8,716 nucleotides of DNA from Elusimicrobiota bacterium (GTDB taxonomy: Bacteria > Elusimicrobiota > Elusimicrobia > Elusimicrobiales > UBA9959): positions 1-8,716 of the forward strand of contig DAOWGR010000145.1 of NCBI GenBank assembly GCA_030637365.1, in the 5' to 3' direction. Positions 1-6,459 of the stretch are shown here, piece by piece. A model generated the notes under the pieces. The model searched no databases, had not been told where the DNA came from, and saw nothing but the letters and a program-made list of their open reading frames with translations. Numbering within the stretch: the first letter of the stretch is position 1; every line of letters starts with the position of its first letter. The position numbers were made by a program, and so were the translations under genes.

Positions 1-1061
1 AATATTCCGGCGATTAATGGCGATATTACCATGCCGGCCGACATGGAGCTTGAAAATAAACTCATAGTCGAGCCCATTCCGTATTTTTTTCCGGCTATGG
101 CATTGATGGCGGTTGCCGCCGGCATGCCCATGCCTCCGCCTATGCCCAGGAACATATTTAATAAAAACAAATCCTTGAAATTATCGGCAAAAGGGATTAA
201 GCCCAAAACCAAGGTCATGATTAAACCGCTGAATATTATCAGTTTTATTTTTGAATATTTATCCGCTAATCTTCCGAACGGTATTTGAAGGATGGACATC
301 AAAATCATATTGGAAGATATTATAATTCCGATTTGCGAAGCCGTAATTTTAAAATCGGCGGCAAAAATGGGAAGAAAAGCCATAAGAGGGCCTCTTCCGA
401 CGGCGCCTACGAATCTATATATTAGCAGGCCTTTGATCAGATTATTTTGCAATAATTTTCTGAATGAAGGATTCTTTTGCAAGTCGCCTTTTTTTATCAT
501 GGCCGGTGTTTCTTCCGATAGAAAGAACAATGTGAAAATAAGCGCGGTGGCGGCGAAAAAGCTTACCGTATAAAAAGCGGACGCCATGCCGAAGGAGTCG
601 TTTAAAATTCCGCCCACAAAAGGTCCGAGTCCCATGCCCATAAAAAAGGAAATATTAAAATAGCCCATAAACCGCCCTTCTTTTCCTTTGGGCGAGATAT
701 CTCCGACATAAGCCATTATGATGGGCACTGTCATGGCTGAGGCGAAACCATGCAATATTCTTATCCAGACCAGAGAGAAAACGCTGTTCGCGAAAACATA
801 GCCCAGCGAGATAAGGCTGTAAAGAAACAGCCCCGAGCAAATAAATATTTTCCGGCCTTTTTTATCCGACATCTTGCCCATTAAGGGCATAAAAATTAAT
901 CGCGATAAAGAGAAACCCGAAAATATTAATCCGAGCCAGAGTCCGGAAGCGCCTAAAGTTTTGGCGTATATGGGCATTAAGGGGACGATTATGCCCATGC
1001 CGAGCATTGAGGCAAATGCGGATATGAACAGGGCTATGAATTTTTTTTTAATTTCCGGCAT
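1..1061 (-). CDS. MFS transporter, DHA1-type drug/metabolite exporter (C-terminus cut by window edge)
   Basis: This is an inner-membrane major-facilitator transporter, read as the reverse complement; 353 codons are visible and the frame stays open off the left edge. The protein starts MPEIKKKFIALFIS and is almost entirely hydrophobic helices. MFS signatures are clear: the motif A loop GKMSDKKGRK (about residues 62-71), R101-x3-G105 in helix 4 (motif B), the antiporter motif C GMGLGPFVGG (142-151) in helix 5, and a second motif A-like GRLADKYSK (263-271) after helix 8. Family members are about 390-410 residues, so roughly 40-50 residues are missing. The ATG at 1061 is the first possible start after an in-frame TGA at 1088-1086; it has no clear Shine-Dalgarno, so the start is less certain than the family. 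The gene is divergent from the Fur-type regulator. Motif C points to proton-coupled export; the substrate cannot be told. Confidence 0.9.
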   Translation of the reverse strand, partial: MPEIKKKFIALFISAFASMLGMGIIVPLMPIYAKTLGASGLWLGLIFSGFSLSRLIFMPLMGKMSDKKGRKIFICSGLFLYSLISLGYVFANSVFSLVWIRILHGFASAMTVPIIMAYVGDISPKGKEGRFMGYFNISFFMGMGLGPFVGGILNDSFGMASAFYTVSFFAATALIFTLFFLSEETPAMIKKGDLQKNPSFRKLLQNNLIKGLLIYRFVGAVGRGPLMAFLPIFAADFKITASQIGIIISSNMILMSILQIPFGRLADKYSKIKLIIFSGLIMTLVLGLIPFADNFKDLFLLNMFLGIGGGMGMPAATAINAIAGKKYGMGSTMSLFSSSMSAGMVISPLIAGI

Positions 1062-1155
1062 ATGTTTTTTTGGGCAAATATTCGGTCACAAGTCGCAAAT
1101 CACGGTTTGCGGGGATTCACTTATAGGATTGGCTAAAGCTTGTTTTCAATAAACA

Positions 1156-1161
1156 ATTATA
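1156..1161 (-). promoter_or_regulatory. Candidate -10 box for the MFS gene
   Basis: A perfect TATAAT lies on the minus strand about 95 nt upstream of the MFS start. No convincing -35 hexamer sits at the right distance, so this is a tentative promoter. The leader it would produce contains a small hairpin, CGCAAA/TTTGCG, at 1094-1111. No copy of the TATTG-N11-CAATA operator was found on this side of the intergenic region. Confidence 0.3.
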
Positions 1162-1192
1162 ATAAATATTAAAGCGCCGCTGTTGTTTTTGA

Positions 1193-1198
1193 TATAAT
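1193..1198 (+). promoter_or_regulatory. Candidate -10 box for fur
   Basis: A perfect TATAAT lies directly upstream of a 21-bp palindrome and about 50 nt before the chosen fur start. Transcription would begin near 1205, inside the palindrome, which is a classic position for autorepression. The -35 region is weak, as is common for regulated promoters. This is inferred from sequence only. Confidence 0.45.
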
Positions 1199-1200
1199 GT

Positions 1201-1221
1201 TATTGCAATTCAAATTCAATA
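1201..1221 (+). promoter_or_regulatory. Putative Fur-family operator at the fur promoter
   Basis: This 21-bp inverted repeat has outer half-sites TATTG and CAATA separated by 11 nt; 8 of 10 base pairs are symmetric. One extra matching pair (T1200/A1222) lies outside. It sits just after the -10 box TATAAT at 1193-1198, over the expected transcription start. The same half-sites with the same spacing recur upstream of feoA. Size and AT-rich dyad symmetry resemble known Fur/PerR boxes, although the sequence differs from the enterobacterial Fur consensus. The assignment to this regulator is inferred from position and recurrence. Confidence 0.55.
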
Positions 1222-1249
1222 AGTGGCGGGTGATGATGAGGTGGTAAGG

Positions 1250-1678
1250 ATGAAAGAGGAAAAAGAGATACTTAGAAAATATATTGAATTAAAGGGTTTG
1301 AGGAAGACAAATCAGAGATACAAAGTGCTTGAAGTGTTTCTATCCAATGAATCGCATTTATCGGTGGATGAATTATACGCTTTGGTTAAAAAGAAATATC
1401 CCGAGATAAGCCATTCCACGGTCTTTCGCTCAATGAAGATTATATTTGACGCGGGGTTGGCCACGAAAATAAGAACTTGCGAGGGCGTTATTCAATACGA
1501 ACATTCATATAAGCATAGCCAGCATGGGCATATGATATGTTCCAAATGCCATAAAATGATTGAGTTTGACGATACAAAGATAAAAGAGTTATTAAAGAAA
1601 GCGGCCAAAAAAGAGAATTTCAAAGTTCAAGTTTGTAGAACAAAGATTATCGGCCTTTGCGGAAAATGTAAAAAGTGA
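1250..1678 (+). CDS. fur: Fur-family metal-responsive transcriptional regulator
   Basis: A 142-residue cytoplasmic repressor of the ferric uptake regulator family, which binds DNA as a metal-loaded dimer. The N-terminal winged helix includes the recognition-helix segment STVFRSMK. The dimerisation half carries two CxxC pairs (C97/C100 and C137/C140), the structural zinc site of the family. By alignment with E. coli Fur, regulatory site residues H33, E81, H88 and H90 are kept as H36, E84, H92 and H94, and E101 as E105; Glu rather than Asp there favours Fur over PerR. The other Fur site (H87, D89, E108, H125) appears replaced by Q91, G93, K112 and C129. I chose ATG 1250 over the in-frame GTG at 1223 because GAGGTG sits 6 nt before it, while the GTG lacks a ribosome site and abuts the operator. 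It lies 87 nt upstream of feoA with no terminator between, so it probably controls feoAB and itself. Confidence 0.88.
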   Translation: MKEEKEILRKYIELKGLRKTNQRYKVLEVFLSNESHLSVDELYALVKKKYPEISHSTVFRSMKIIFDAGLATKIRTCEGVIQYEHSYKHSQHGHMICSKCHKMIEFDDTKIKELLKKAAKKENFKVQVCRTKIIGLCGKCKK

Positions 1679-1686
1679 TTTTTTCT

Positions 1687-1707
1687 TATTGACATCTAAT
1701 TTCAATT
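1687..1707 (+). promoter_or_regulatory. Putative Fur-family operator O1 at the feo promoter (-35 region)
   Basis: TATTG, 11 nt, then CAATT: a near copy of the operator pattern at 1201-1221, with 7 of 10 pairs symmetric. It overlaps the -35 hexamer TTGACA at 1689-1694, so bound repressor would block RNA polymerase. Its left arm also pairs perfectly over 10 nt (TATTGACATC) with the right arm of the next site (GATGTCAATA, 1734-1743). Confidence 0.45.
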
Positions 1708-1717
1708 AAGATAAACT
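1689..1717 (+). promoter_or_regulatory. Sigma70-type promoter of feoAB
   Basis: A perfect -35 TTGACA (1689-1694) is followed after a 17-nt spacer by TAAACT (1712-1717; 4 of 6 to the -10 consensus). Transcription would begin near 1724, leaving a leader of about 40 nt before feoA. The promoter lies directly after the fur stop codon and is bracketed by two copies of the putative operator. Read-through from fur is also possible because no terminator is seen. Confidence 0.6.
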
Positions 1718-1722
1718 TTAAG

Positions 1723-1743
1723 TATTGCAATCGGATGTCAATA
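1723..1743 (+). promoter_or_regulatory. Putative Fur-family operator O2 at the feo transcription start
   Basis: TATTG and CAATA half-sites are separated by 11 nt, with an ATC/GAT inner pair; 8 of 10 base pairs are symmetric. The left nine bases, TATTGCAAT, are identical to the left arm of the fur operator at 1201-1209. It covers the predicted +1 of the feo promoter. Centres of this site and O1 are 36 bp apart. Confidence 0.55.
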
Positions 1744-1765
1744 GCGGACGGAATGGAGAAGATAA

Positions 1766-2047
1766 ATGAAGATGACAGAACTGAAAGCGGGGGATAAAGC
1801 GGAAATAATTTCAATTAAAGCGTGTGGAGAAATAGGCTCGCGATTGATTGATATGGGTTTGGTAAAAGGAACAAGATTTAAGCTTATCCGCAAAGCCCCT
1901 TTAGGCGACCCGATAGAGATAATGCTTAGAGGCTTTTTATTAAGTTTGAGGCTTAGCGAAGCCAAAAATATTTCTGTTGTTAAAATCGGCCATGTCGGAG
2001 ACGGCAAACCCATGAGAGGCGGAGGATTTAAAAGAAGAGGGAGATGA
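1766..2047 (+). CDS. feoA: FeoA, SH3-domain component of ferrous iron transport
   Basis: FeoA is a small cytoplasmic SH3-fold protein needed for Fe2+ import by FeoB, probably through contact with it. The 93-residue product shows the family pattern: MTELKAGDKAEI at the start, GEIGSRLIDMGLVKGTRF in the middle, and DPIEIMLRGFLLSLRLSEAKNI as the closing strands, about residues 3-70. The tail after residue 80 is short, Gly-rich and basic (KPMRGGGFKRRGR) and extends beyond the usual 75 residues. The ATG is preceded by GGAG at 1755-1758 with 7 nt spacing. The stop overlaps the feoB start by 4 nt (ATGA), implying translational coupling. Expression is likely under the Fur-type operators upstream. Identity is secure from motif and position. 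Confidence 0.93.
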   Translation: MKMTELKAGDKAEIISIKACGEIGSRLIDMGLVKGTRFKLIRKAPLGDPIEIMLRGFLLSLRLSEAKNISVVKIGHVGDGKPMRGGGFKRRGR

Positions 2048-4260
2048 CAAAAAATAAAAACATTAAAGAGTTTAAAGAAATTTCAGTAGCCTTGGCGGGC
2101 AATCCAAATAGCGGTAAGACCTCCCTTTTTAACGGTTTGATCGGCAGGCATTTGAAGGTTGGTAATTGGGCCGGAGTGACTATTGAAAAGTATGAGGGTT
2201 TTATTGAGTATGAAGGCTATAAAATAAAAATTGTGGATTTGCCGGGAACTTATTCTTTAACGGCTTATTCGCCGGAAGAAGTTATAACCAGAAACTATAT
2301 TATTGAAGAAAAACCCGATGTCATTGTTAATGTTTTGGACGGCACTAATTTGGAAAGAAATTTATATTTAACCACGCAATTAATGGAATTGGAAGTAAAT
2401 TCGGTTATCGCTTTAAATATGTATGACGAGGTAAAAGAGCAAAAAATAGAAATTGATTTCAAGCAATTGGAAAAATTATTGGGCTCGCATATTATTCCCA
2501 CAAATTCCATAAAAAAAGAAGGTTTCAAATCTCTTTTAAATCATATCGTGCGCGTTCATACCGGCATATTGACGGTTGCCAAGAATAAATTATCTTTCAG
2601 TGAGGAAGTCGAAAAAAATATTGAAAGATTGACGGATATAATTAAAGGCGATCAAACCTTGTCCGATAAATATCATCCCCGCTGGCTTGCCATTAAATTA
2701 TTGGAAAACGATCAGCTTACATACAGTGCGGCAAAGGAAAGGGCCATATGGCTGAATATAGAAAAAGAATTGCTGGAAATAATTCCTAAATACGAGGATA
2801 TGTTTGATAGCAGTCCCGCAATGACAATTGCCGAGGATAGGCATTCGTTTATCCGAGGCGCGATAAAGGAAACGGTTGAATATCCCAAAGAAATAAAAAA
2901 GACCTTAACGGATTATATAGATTCCGTTTTAATAAACAGGGTTTTGGGTTTGCCCATATTTCTGGCTCTGATGTGGCTGATATTTCAATTTACATTTAAG
3001 TTGGGCGAAGCCCCAATGGGGTGGATAGAAACTTTTTTTGGTTTTTTGGAAAAAACGGCGGCGGATATAATCGCCCCCGGCTTATTGCAATCGGTGATTG
3101 TTGATGGGATTATCGCCGGAGTTGGAGGCGTATTGGTTTTTTTGCCGAGTATATTGTTATTGTTTTTGGCTTTGGCTTTTATGGAAGGAACCGGTTATAT
3201 GGCGAGAGCCGCTTTTGTGGTCGATAAAATTCTGCATAAAGTCGGTCTGCACGGCAAATCGTTTATTCCGATGATAACGGGGTTTGGCTGCTCGGTTCCG
3301 GCGTTTATGAGCTGCAGAACTCTGAAGAGTAAAGCGGATCGCATAACTACAATGATGATAATTCCTTTTATGAGTTGCGGCGCCAAGCTTCCAGTTTATA
3401 TTTTGCTTATTGGGGCATTTTTTCCCGTGGCTTATGCCGGAAATATCTTATTCGCTGTTTATTTATTCGGCATTATAGTCGCTATTTTATCCGCCAAGCT
3501 TCTTAAAACAAGTTTATTTAAAGGTGAATCGGAACCCTTTGTTATGGAATTGCCGCCATATAGAATGCCGACGCTTAAGGCGGTTCTTATTCAAATGTGG
3601 ATTAAGGCCTATATGTATATAAAAAAAGCGGGAACTATTGTTCTTTTGGCTTCCGTAATTATATGGGCTGCCGGCAATTTTCCGGTAAGCCGTGAAATAA
3701 ACAAAACATATGCCGAGAAAACGCATGCGGTCCAATGCAATCAGATGTTTGATAAAGTTCAGAAAGAGAAACAATCCGTTAAACTTGGCCGTTTTGATGG
3801 ACATAATCCGAGACACGACACCCTGCAGAGCCTTGAGAATATGAGGCTTTCAAAGCAATTGGAATATTCTTATGCGGGCAGAATGGGAAAATTTATTGAA
3901 CCGGTAATTCGTCCGATAGGTTTTGACTGGCGTATAGGTATTTCTTTGGTGGCGGGTTTGGCGGCAAAGGAAGTTGTTGTGGCAACCATGGGAACCATTT
4001 ATTCACTTGGAGGAGAGGCGGATGAGGGGTCATCGGATTTGGCCGCCGCATTGCGCAATGATAAAAAATACGATATGGCCACTGCTTTATCATTGATGAT
4101 TTTTGTTTTGCTTTATGTGCCGTGTCTGGCGGCTACGATTGTTTTTCATAAAGAGGCCGGGGCGTGGAAATGGACCGGTATATATATCGCTTATTCAATG
4201 ATTATCGCCTGGGTTTTATCATTTGCAGTTTACCGGATAAGCAAATTATTTTTAATTTAA
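2044..4260 (+). CDS. feoB: FeoB, ferrous iron transporter with N-terminal G-protein domain
   Basis: A 738-residue inner-membrane Fe2+ importer of full family length. The N-terminal G domain shows G1 GNPNSGKT (19-26), G2 threonine T46, G3 DLPG (65-68) and G4 NMYD (125-128). A helical spacer follows, then membrane helices from about residue 300. Both Gate motifs are intact: GCSVP (415-419, C416) and CGAKLP (445-450, C445), the cysteines proposed to line the iron path. GTGYMARAAF and the late AAKEVVVATMGT segment are also typical. Between the membrane halves, a polar insert (about 548-606) carries several His and Cys, including H561, C565, H587 and H591; inserts here occur in other anaerobe-type FeoBs. 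The start overlaps feoA by 4 nt with GAGG just upstream. No feoC gene is seen. A long palindrome begins at the stop codon. Confidence 0.97.
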   Translation: MTKNKNIKEFKEISVALAGNPNSGKTSLFNGLIGRHLKVGNWAGVTIEKYEGFIEYEGYKIKIVDLPGTYSLTAYSPEEVITRNYIIEEKPDVIVNVLDGTNLERNLYLTTQLMELEVNSVIALNMYDEVKEQKIEIDFKQLEKLLGSHIIPTNSIKKEGFKSLLNHIVRVHTGILTVAKNKLSFSEEVEKNIERLTDIIKGDQTLSDKYHPRWLAIKLLENDQLTYSAAKERAIWLNIEKELLEIIPKYEDMFDSSPAMTIAEDRHSFIRGAIKETVEYPKEIKKTLTDYIDSVLINRVLGLPIFLALMWLIFQFTFKLGEAPMGWIETFFGFLEKTAADIIAPGLLQSVIVDGIIAGVGGVLVFLPSILLLFLALAFMEGTGYMARAAFVVDKILHKVGLHGKSFIPMITGFGCSVPAFMSCRTLKSKADRITTMMIIPFMSCGAKLPVYILLIGAFFPVAYAGNILFAVYLFGIIVAILSAKLLKTSLFKGESEPFVMELPPYRMPTLKAVLIQMWIKAYMYIKKAGTIVLLASVIIWAAGNFPVSREINKTYAEKTHAVQCNQMFDKVQKEKQSVKLGRFDGHNPRHDTLQSLENMRLSKQLEYSYAGRMGKFIEPVIRPIGFDWRIGISLVAGLAAKEVVVATMGTIYSLGGEADEGSSDLAAALRNDKKYDMATALSLMIFVLLYVPCLAATIVFHKEAGAWKWTGIYIAYSMIIAWVLSFAVYRISKLFLI

Positions 4261-4294
4261 CCATTTTCCACCTCGTAGGTGGAAAATGGTTAAA
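4256..4294. repeat. 18-bp perfect palindrome (stem-loop) between feoB and the chelatase-like gene
   Basis: Bases 4256-4273 pair perfectly with 4277-4294 around a 3-nt CGT loop, with core arms CCATTTTCCACCT and AGGTGGAAAATGG. The left arm includes the feoB stop codon and the right arm ends just before the AAGGAG ribosome site (4295-4300) of the next gene. No T-tract follows on either strand, so it does not look like an intrinsic terminator. The CCACCT/AGGTGG core recurs in the outer stem of the element at 6389-6459, hinting at a REP-like family. It may stabilise the feoB mRNA end or limit translation of the next gene. Confidence 0.85.
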
Positions 4295-4305
4295 AAGGAG
4301 AAAAT

Positions 4306-5199
4306 ATGGGAAGAATAAAATCAGTTTTGCTTTTGTCAATCGGTGTTTTATTGGCATTTTCGGGAAGTGTTTTTGCGAAAGAAAAATTGGGCCTGATTAT
4401 TATAGCTCACGGTTCTCCGAGGCTTGAGTGGAACGCGCCCGTTTTAAAAATTGAAAAACAAGTTGAAAACATAATGGCAAAAAAGAAAAATAATCCTTTT
4501 AGCGAGGTGAAAGTCGCTTTAATGGAGTTTAACGAGCCTTCAATCAACACCATAGTCAAGAATATGGAAAAAAAAGGCATTGATGGAATTTACGCCATAC
4601 CGTTGTTTATCGCCCCGTCGGGACATTCTGTGTATGATGTTCCGGCAATTTTAGGTTTGTACAGCGACAAAGAAATGATTAAAACTCTTAAAGAGGAAGG
4701 AATAACAATTGTTAATACGAAAATTAAAATCACAATAGGGCCGACATTGAATATTGGAGATGTGTTGAAAGAAATTATGTCGGACAGGGTAAAAGCGTTA
4801 TCAAACGCTCCTGATGGAGAAGGCGTGGTTCTTCTCGCGCACGGAGATTCTCATTTTGAGCCGATTTGGACTTCTTTGTGTGAAGATATTAGTTCTTATA
4901 TCCGAGGCGAAACAGGCATTAAGTATTTTGATTATGCTTTTGTGGGAGTCGGACAGTCTTTTGTTTCCAAAGGCGCGCCGGTTATATTAAAAACTTCGGA
5001 TAAGCATAAAGCCACGATAGTCGTCGGACTTTATCTTTCAATGGGTGTTGAAAGAATGGCGCTTAATGCCATTGGCAAAGGCATGATGAAAATTGACGGT
5101 AAAAATGTTTCTTTCGCGAAACAGGGACTTTTGCCGGATATGCGGATAGCAAAATGGATAGCGGATAGGGCAATGGAATATATTGAAAGCTCGCGATAA
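4306..5199 (+). CDS. Exported CbiX/SirB-family chelatase-like protein
   Basis: A 297-residue protein with a Sec signal peptide (MGRIKSVLLLSIGVLLAFSGSVFA, cut predicted after A24), so it should act in the periplasm. The mature part has two related halves of the CbiX fold used by sirohydrochlorin cobalto- and ferrochelatases. The N-terminal half has AHGS (H35) and SGHSVYDVP (H107), the usual pair of metal-site histidines. The second half repeats LLAHGD (H179), but its matching late segment (GLYLSMGVERM) lacks histidine. Known CbiX enzymes insert Co2+ or Fe2+ into sirohydrochlorin in the cytoplasm. A periplasmic relative with a signal peptide is known in Desulfovibrio (CbiK-P), although that is the CbiK type. 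AAGGAG lies 5 nt before the ATG. The position 45 nt after feoB suggests iron- or tetrapyrrole-related handling; the actual substrate is unknown. Confidence 0.82.
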   Translation: MGRIKSVLLLSIGVLLAFSGSVFAKEKLGLIIIAHGSPRLEWNAPVLKIEKQVENIMAKKKNNPFSEVKVALMEFNEPSINTIVKNMEKKGIDGIYAIPLFIAPSGHSVYDVPAILGLYSDKEMIKTLKEEGITIVNTKIKITIGPTLNIGDVLKEIMSDRVKALSNAPDGEGVVLLAHGDSHFEPIWTSLCEDISSYIRGETGIKYFDYAFVGVGQSFVSKGAPVILKTSDKHKATIVVGLYLSMGVERMALNAIGKGMMKIDGKNVSFAKQGLLPDMRIAKWIADRAMEYIESSR

Positions 5200-5250
5200 T
5201 TTTCAAATTCGCGAAATATATGGGGATGACTTTTTTATAATGGAGTAATT

Positions 5251-6387
5251 ATGAAAATCTGGTTTGGATATTTATCAAAAAAACAGAAAAATTTAATGGC
5301 CGCGATGATATTGATAGCGGGCATGATAGCGCTTGCGGGTATTATTTTTCAGCAGAAATCTCAAGATATCGGAGTGTTTAATTTCAATGTAAATAATTCC
5401 ATAAGCGATATGGCGCCAAAACTGGGAATTACAAAAAAAGCTTTGGCAAGAGAATTAAATTTAAAGCTGAACATTTCAAAAAACAAACCGATTAAAGAAT
5501 TTGGCGTAGAGCAAGAAGCTTTTGATCATGTAATGGAACATTTGCTGTCGCATAAAGATTCATCGCTTAAATATTATTTCTATTTTATCCTTTCTTTCGG
5601 GGGTTTGATTTATCTCTTAAAACTCGGGAAATTCGCCGAGCCGGATATTAAATTGATAAAGCATCGATATCCCGTATCATTTTATATATTGTTTCTCGCG
5701 GCTTCGGTGATTTTATGCGGTTTTTTGCTTGGAAAATCGCCAAATCCCATGGAAGGAATAGTTAAGGTTTTTAAATCAATGGCGGGGCTTTATCACGATG
5801 CCGTGATAAAATTAATCGCTTTTTTATTTTTCAGTTTTCTCGCGATAATAGGAAATAAAATCATATGCGGGTGGGCTTGTCCTTTCGGTTCCATTCAAGA
5901 ATTGATTTATATTGTTCCCATATTTAAAAAAATTAAAAAGAAAAAATTGCCTTTTTGGCTTACCAATGGCATTAGAATAACACTTTTTTTGGTTATGCTT
6001 TTGTTTTTATTCGGGATTTTTGGCGGTAAGAAAGGATTGGTTATCTATCATTATTTAAATCCCTTTAATCTCTTTAATTTTGATTTTGAATCCGTAAGTG
6101 TTATCGCGGTTATAATAGGCAGTTTTTTTGCATCATTGTTTTTTTATAGGCCGTTTTGCCAGTTGATTTGTCCGTTTGGCTTGATATCATGGATATTTGA
6201 AAAAATCAGTATATTCAAAATAAAGATAGACTATGAAAAATGCACAAATTGCGGAGAATGCGTTAATGCCTGTCCAAGTCAAGCGGCTTATGGGATTTTG
6301 TCGCGTAAAAAAATGCCGGCGGATTGTTTTAGTTGCGCGCGCTGTTTGCGCGTTTGCCCGGTTGACGCGATAGCCTTTAAGAAATAA
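5251..6387 (+). CDS. Membrane polyferredoxin, NapH/CcoG-like 4Fe-4S protein
   Basis: A 378-residue integral membrane iron-sulfur protein. Hydrophobic segments lie near 14-33, 108-124, 142-161, 185-202, 241-258 and 281-299. Lysine-rich loops (KKIKKKK near 226-232) place both termini inside. Two CxxxCP motifs follow helices 4 and 6 (CGWACP 206-211; CQLICP 303-308), as in NapH, NosR and CcoG relatives. The cytoplasmic tail holds two [4Fe-4S] ferredoxin motifs: C331/C334/C337/C341 and C359/C362/C365/C369. The loop 36-105 should be periplasmic and looks like a small helical domain (ISDMAPKLGITKKALAREL). It ends in a helix with H93, H97 and H101 on one face. Relatives pass electrons between quinol, ferredoxin and periplasmic acceptors; CcoG is reported to reduce copper. 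Here, 51 nt after an exported chelatase-like gene and near feoAB, a role in metal reduction is an inference. GGAG is 5 nt before the ATG. Confidence 0.85.
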   Translation: MKIWFGYLSKKQKNLMAAMILIAGMIALAGIIFQQKSQDIGVFNFNVNNSISDMAPKLGITKKALARELNLKLNISKNKPIKEFGVEQEAFDHVMEHLLSHKDSSLKYYFYFILSFGGLIYLLKLGKFAEPDIKLIKHRYPVSFYILFLAASVILCGFLLGKSPNPMEGIVKVFKSMAGLYHDAVIKLIAFLFFSFLAIIGNKIICGWACPFGSIQELIYIVPIFKKIKKKKLPFWLTNGIRITLFLVMLLFLFGIFGGKKGLVIYHYLNPFNLFNFDFESVSVIAVIIGSFFASLFFYRPFCQLICPFGLISWIFEKISIFKIKIDYEKCTNCGECVNACPSQAAYGILSRKKMPADCFSCARCLRVCPVDAIAFKK

Positions 6388-6388
6388 C

Positions 6389-6459
6389 CCTACCACCTGT
6401 TTCCCGCATAGCGGGTTTTCTATTAGGGCAGCTTTTTTGTTGCCCAAGCAGGTGGTAGG
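6389..6459. repeat. 71-nt palindromic element folding as a three-way junction
   Basis: An 11-bp perfect outer stem (CCTACCACCTG 6389-6399 with CAGGTGGTAGG 6449-6459) extends by one G-T and two A-T pairs to 14 bp. Inside are two hairpins: CCCGC-ATA-GCGGG (6403-6415) and GGGCA...TGCCC (6426-6445), the latter 7 bp with one G-T pair around a T6 loop. The element starts 2 nt after a stop codon, between convergent genes. Its outer arms share CCACCT/AGGTGG with the palindrome at 4256-4294. A direct ATAA repeat (6384-6387, 6460-6463) flanks it. It may be a REP/MITE-like unit that also serves as a transcription end; no transposase is in view. Confidence 0.75.
6403..6424 (+). terminator. Candidate intrinsic terminator of the iron operon
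   Basis: A short GC-rich hairpin, CCCGC-ATA-GCGGG, is followed by TTTTCTATT, 16 nt after the stop codon of the polyferredoxin gene. It lies inside the three-way junction element and would form before the outer stem is transcribed. The stem is only 5 bp, so efficiency is uncertain. A second weaker hairpin with a T-tract (ATAAAGC 6460-6466 with GCTTTAT 6488-6494, then TTT) lies just after the element. Confidence 0.5.

Noticed and set aside
31..1152. Several plus-strand open frames (31-288, 292-573, 874-1152)
   Set aside because: They run opposite to a continuous minus-strand MFS frame with clear family motifs; their translations resemble no family.
1223..1249. GTG 1223 as the start of fur
   Set aside because: It has no ribosome site and directly follows the operator; ATG 1250 has GAGGTG 6 nt upstream and gives the usual family length.
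1250..1678. PerR rather than Fur
   Set aside because: PerR needs an aspartate at the position that is E105 here, and the neighbours are feoAB; a Fur role fits better, though this is not proven.
4256..4294. Intrinsic terminator between feoB and the chelatase-like gene
   Set aside because: No T-tract follows the stem on either strand; a run of A and a ribosome site follow instead.
5236..5241. TATAAT just before the polyferredoxin gene
   Set aside because: It lies only 9 nt before the start codon, overlaps the ribosome-site region and has no -35 partner; likely chance in AT-rich DNA.
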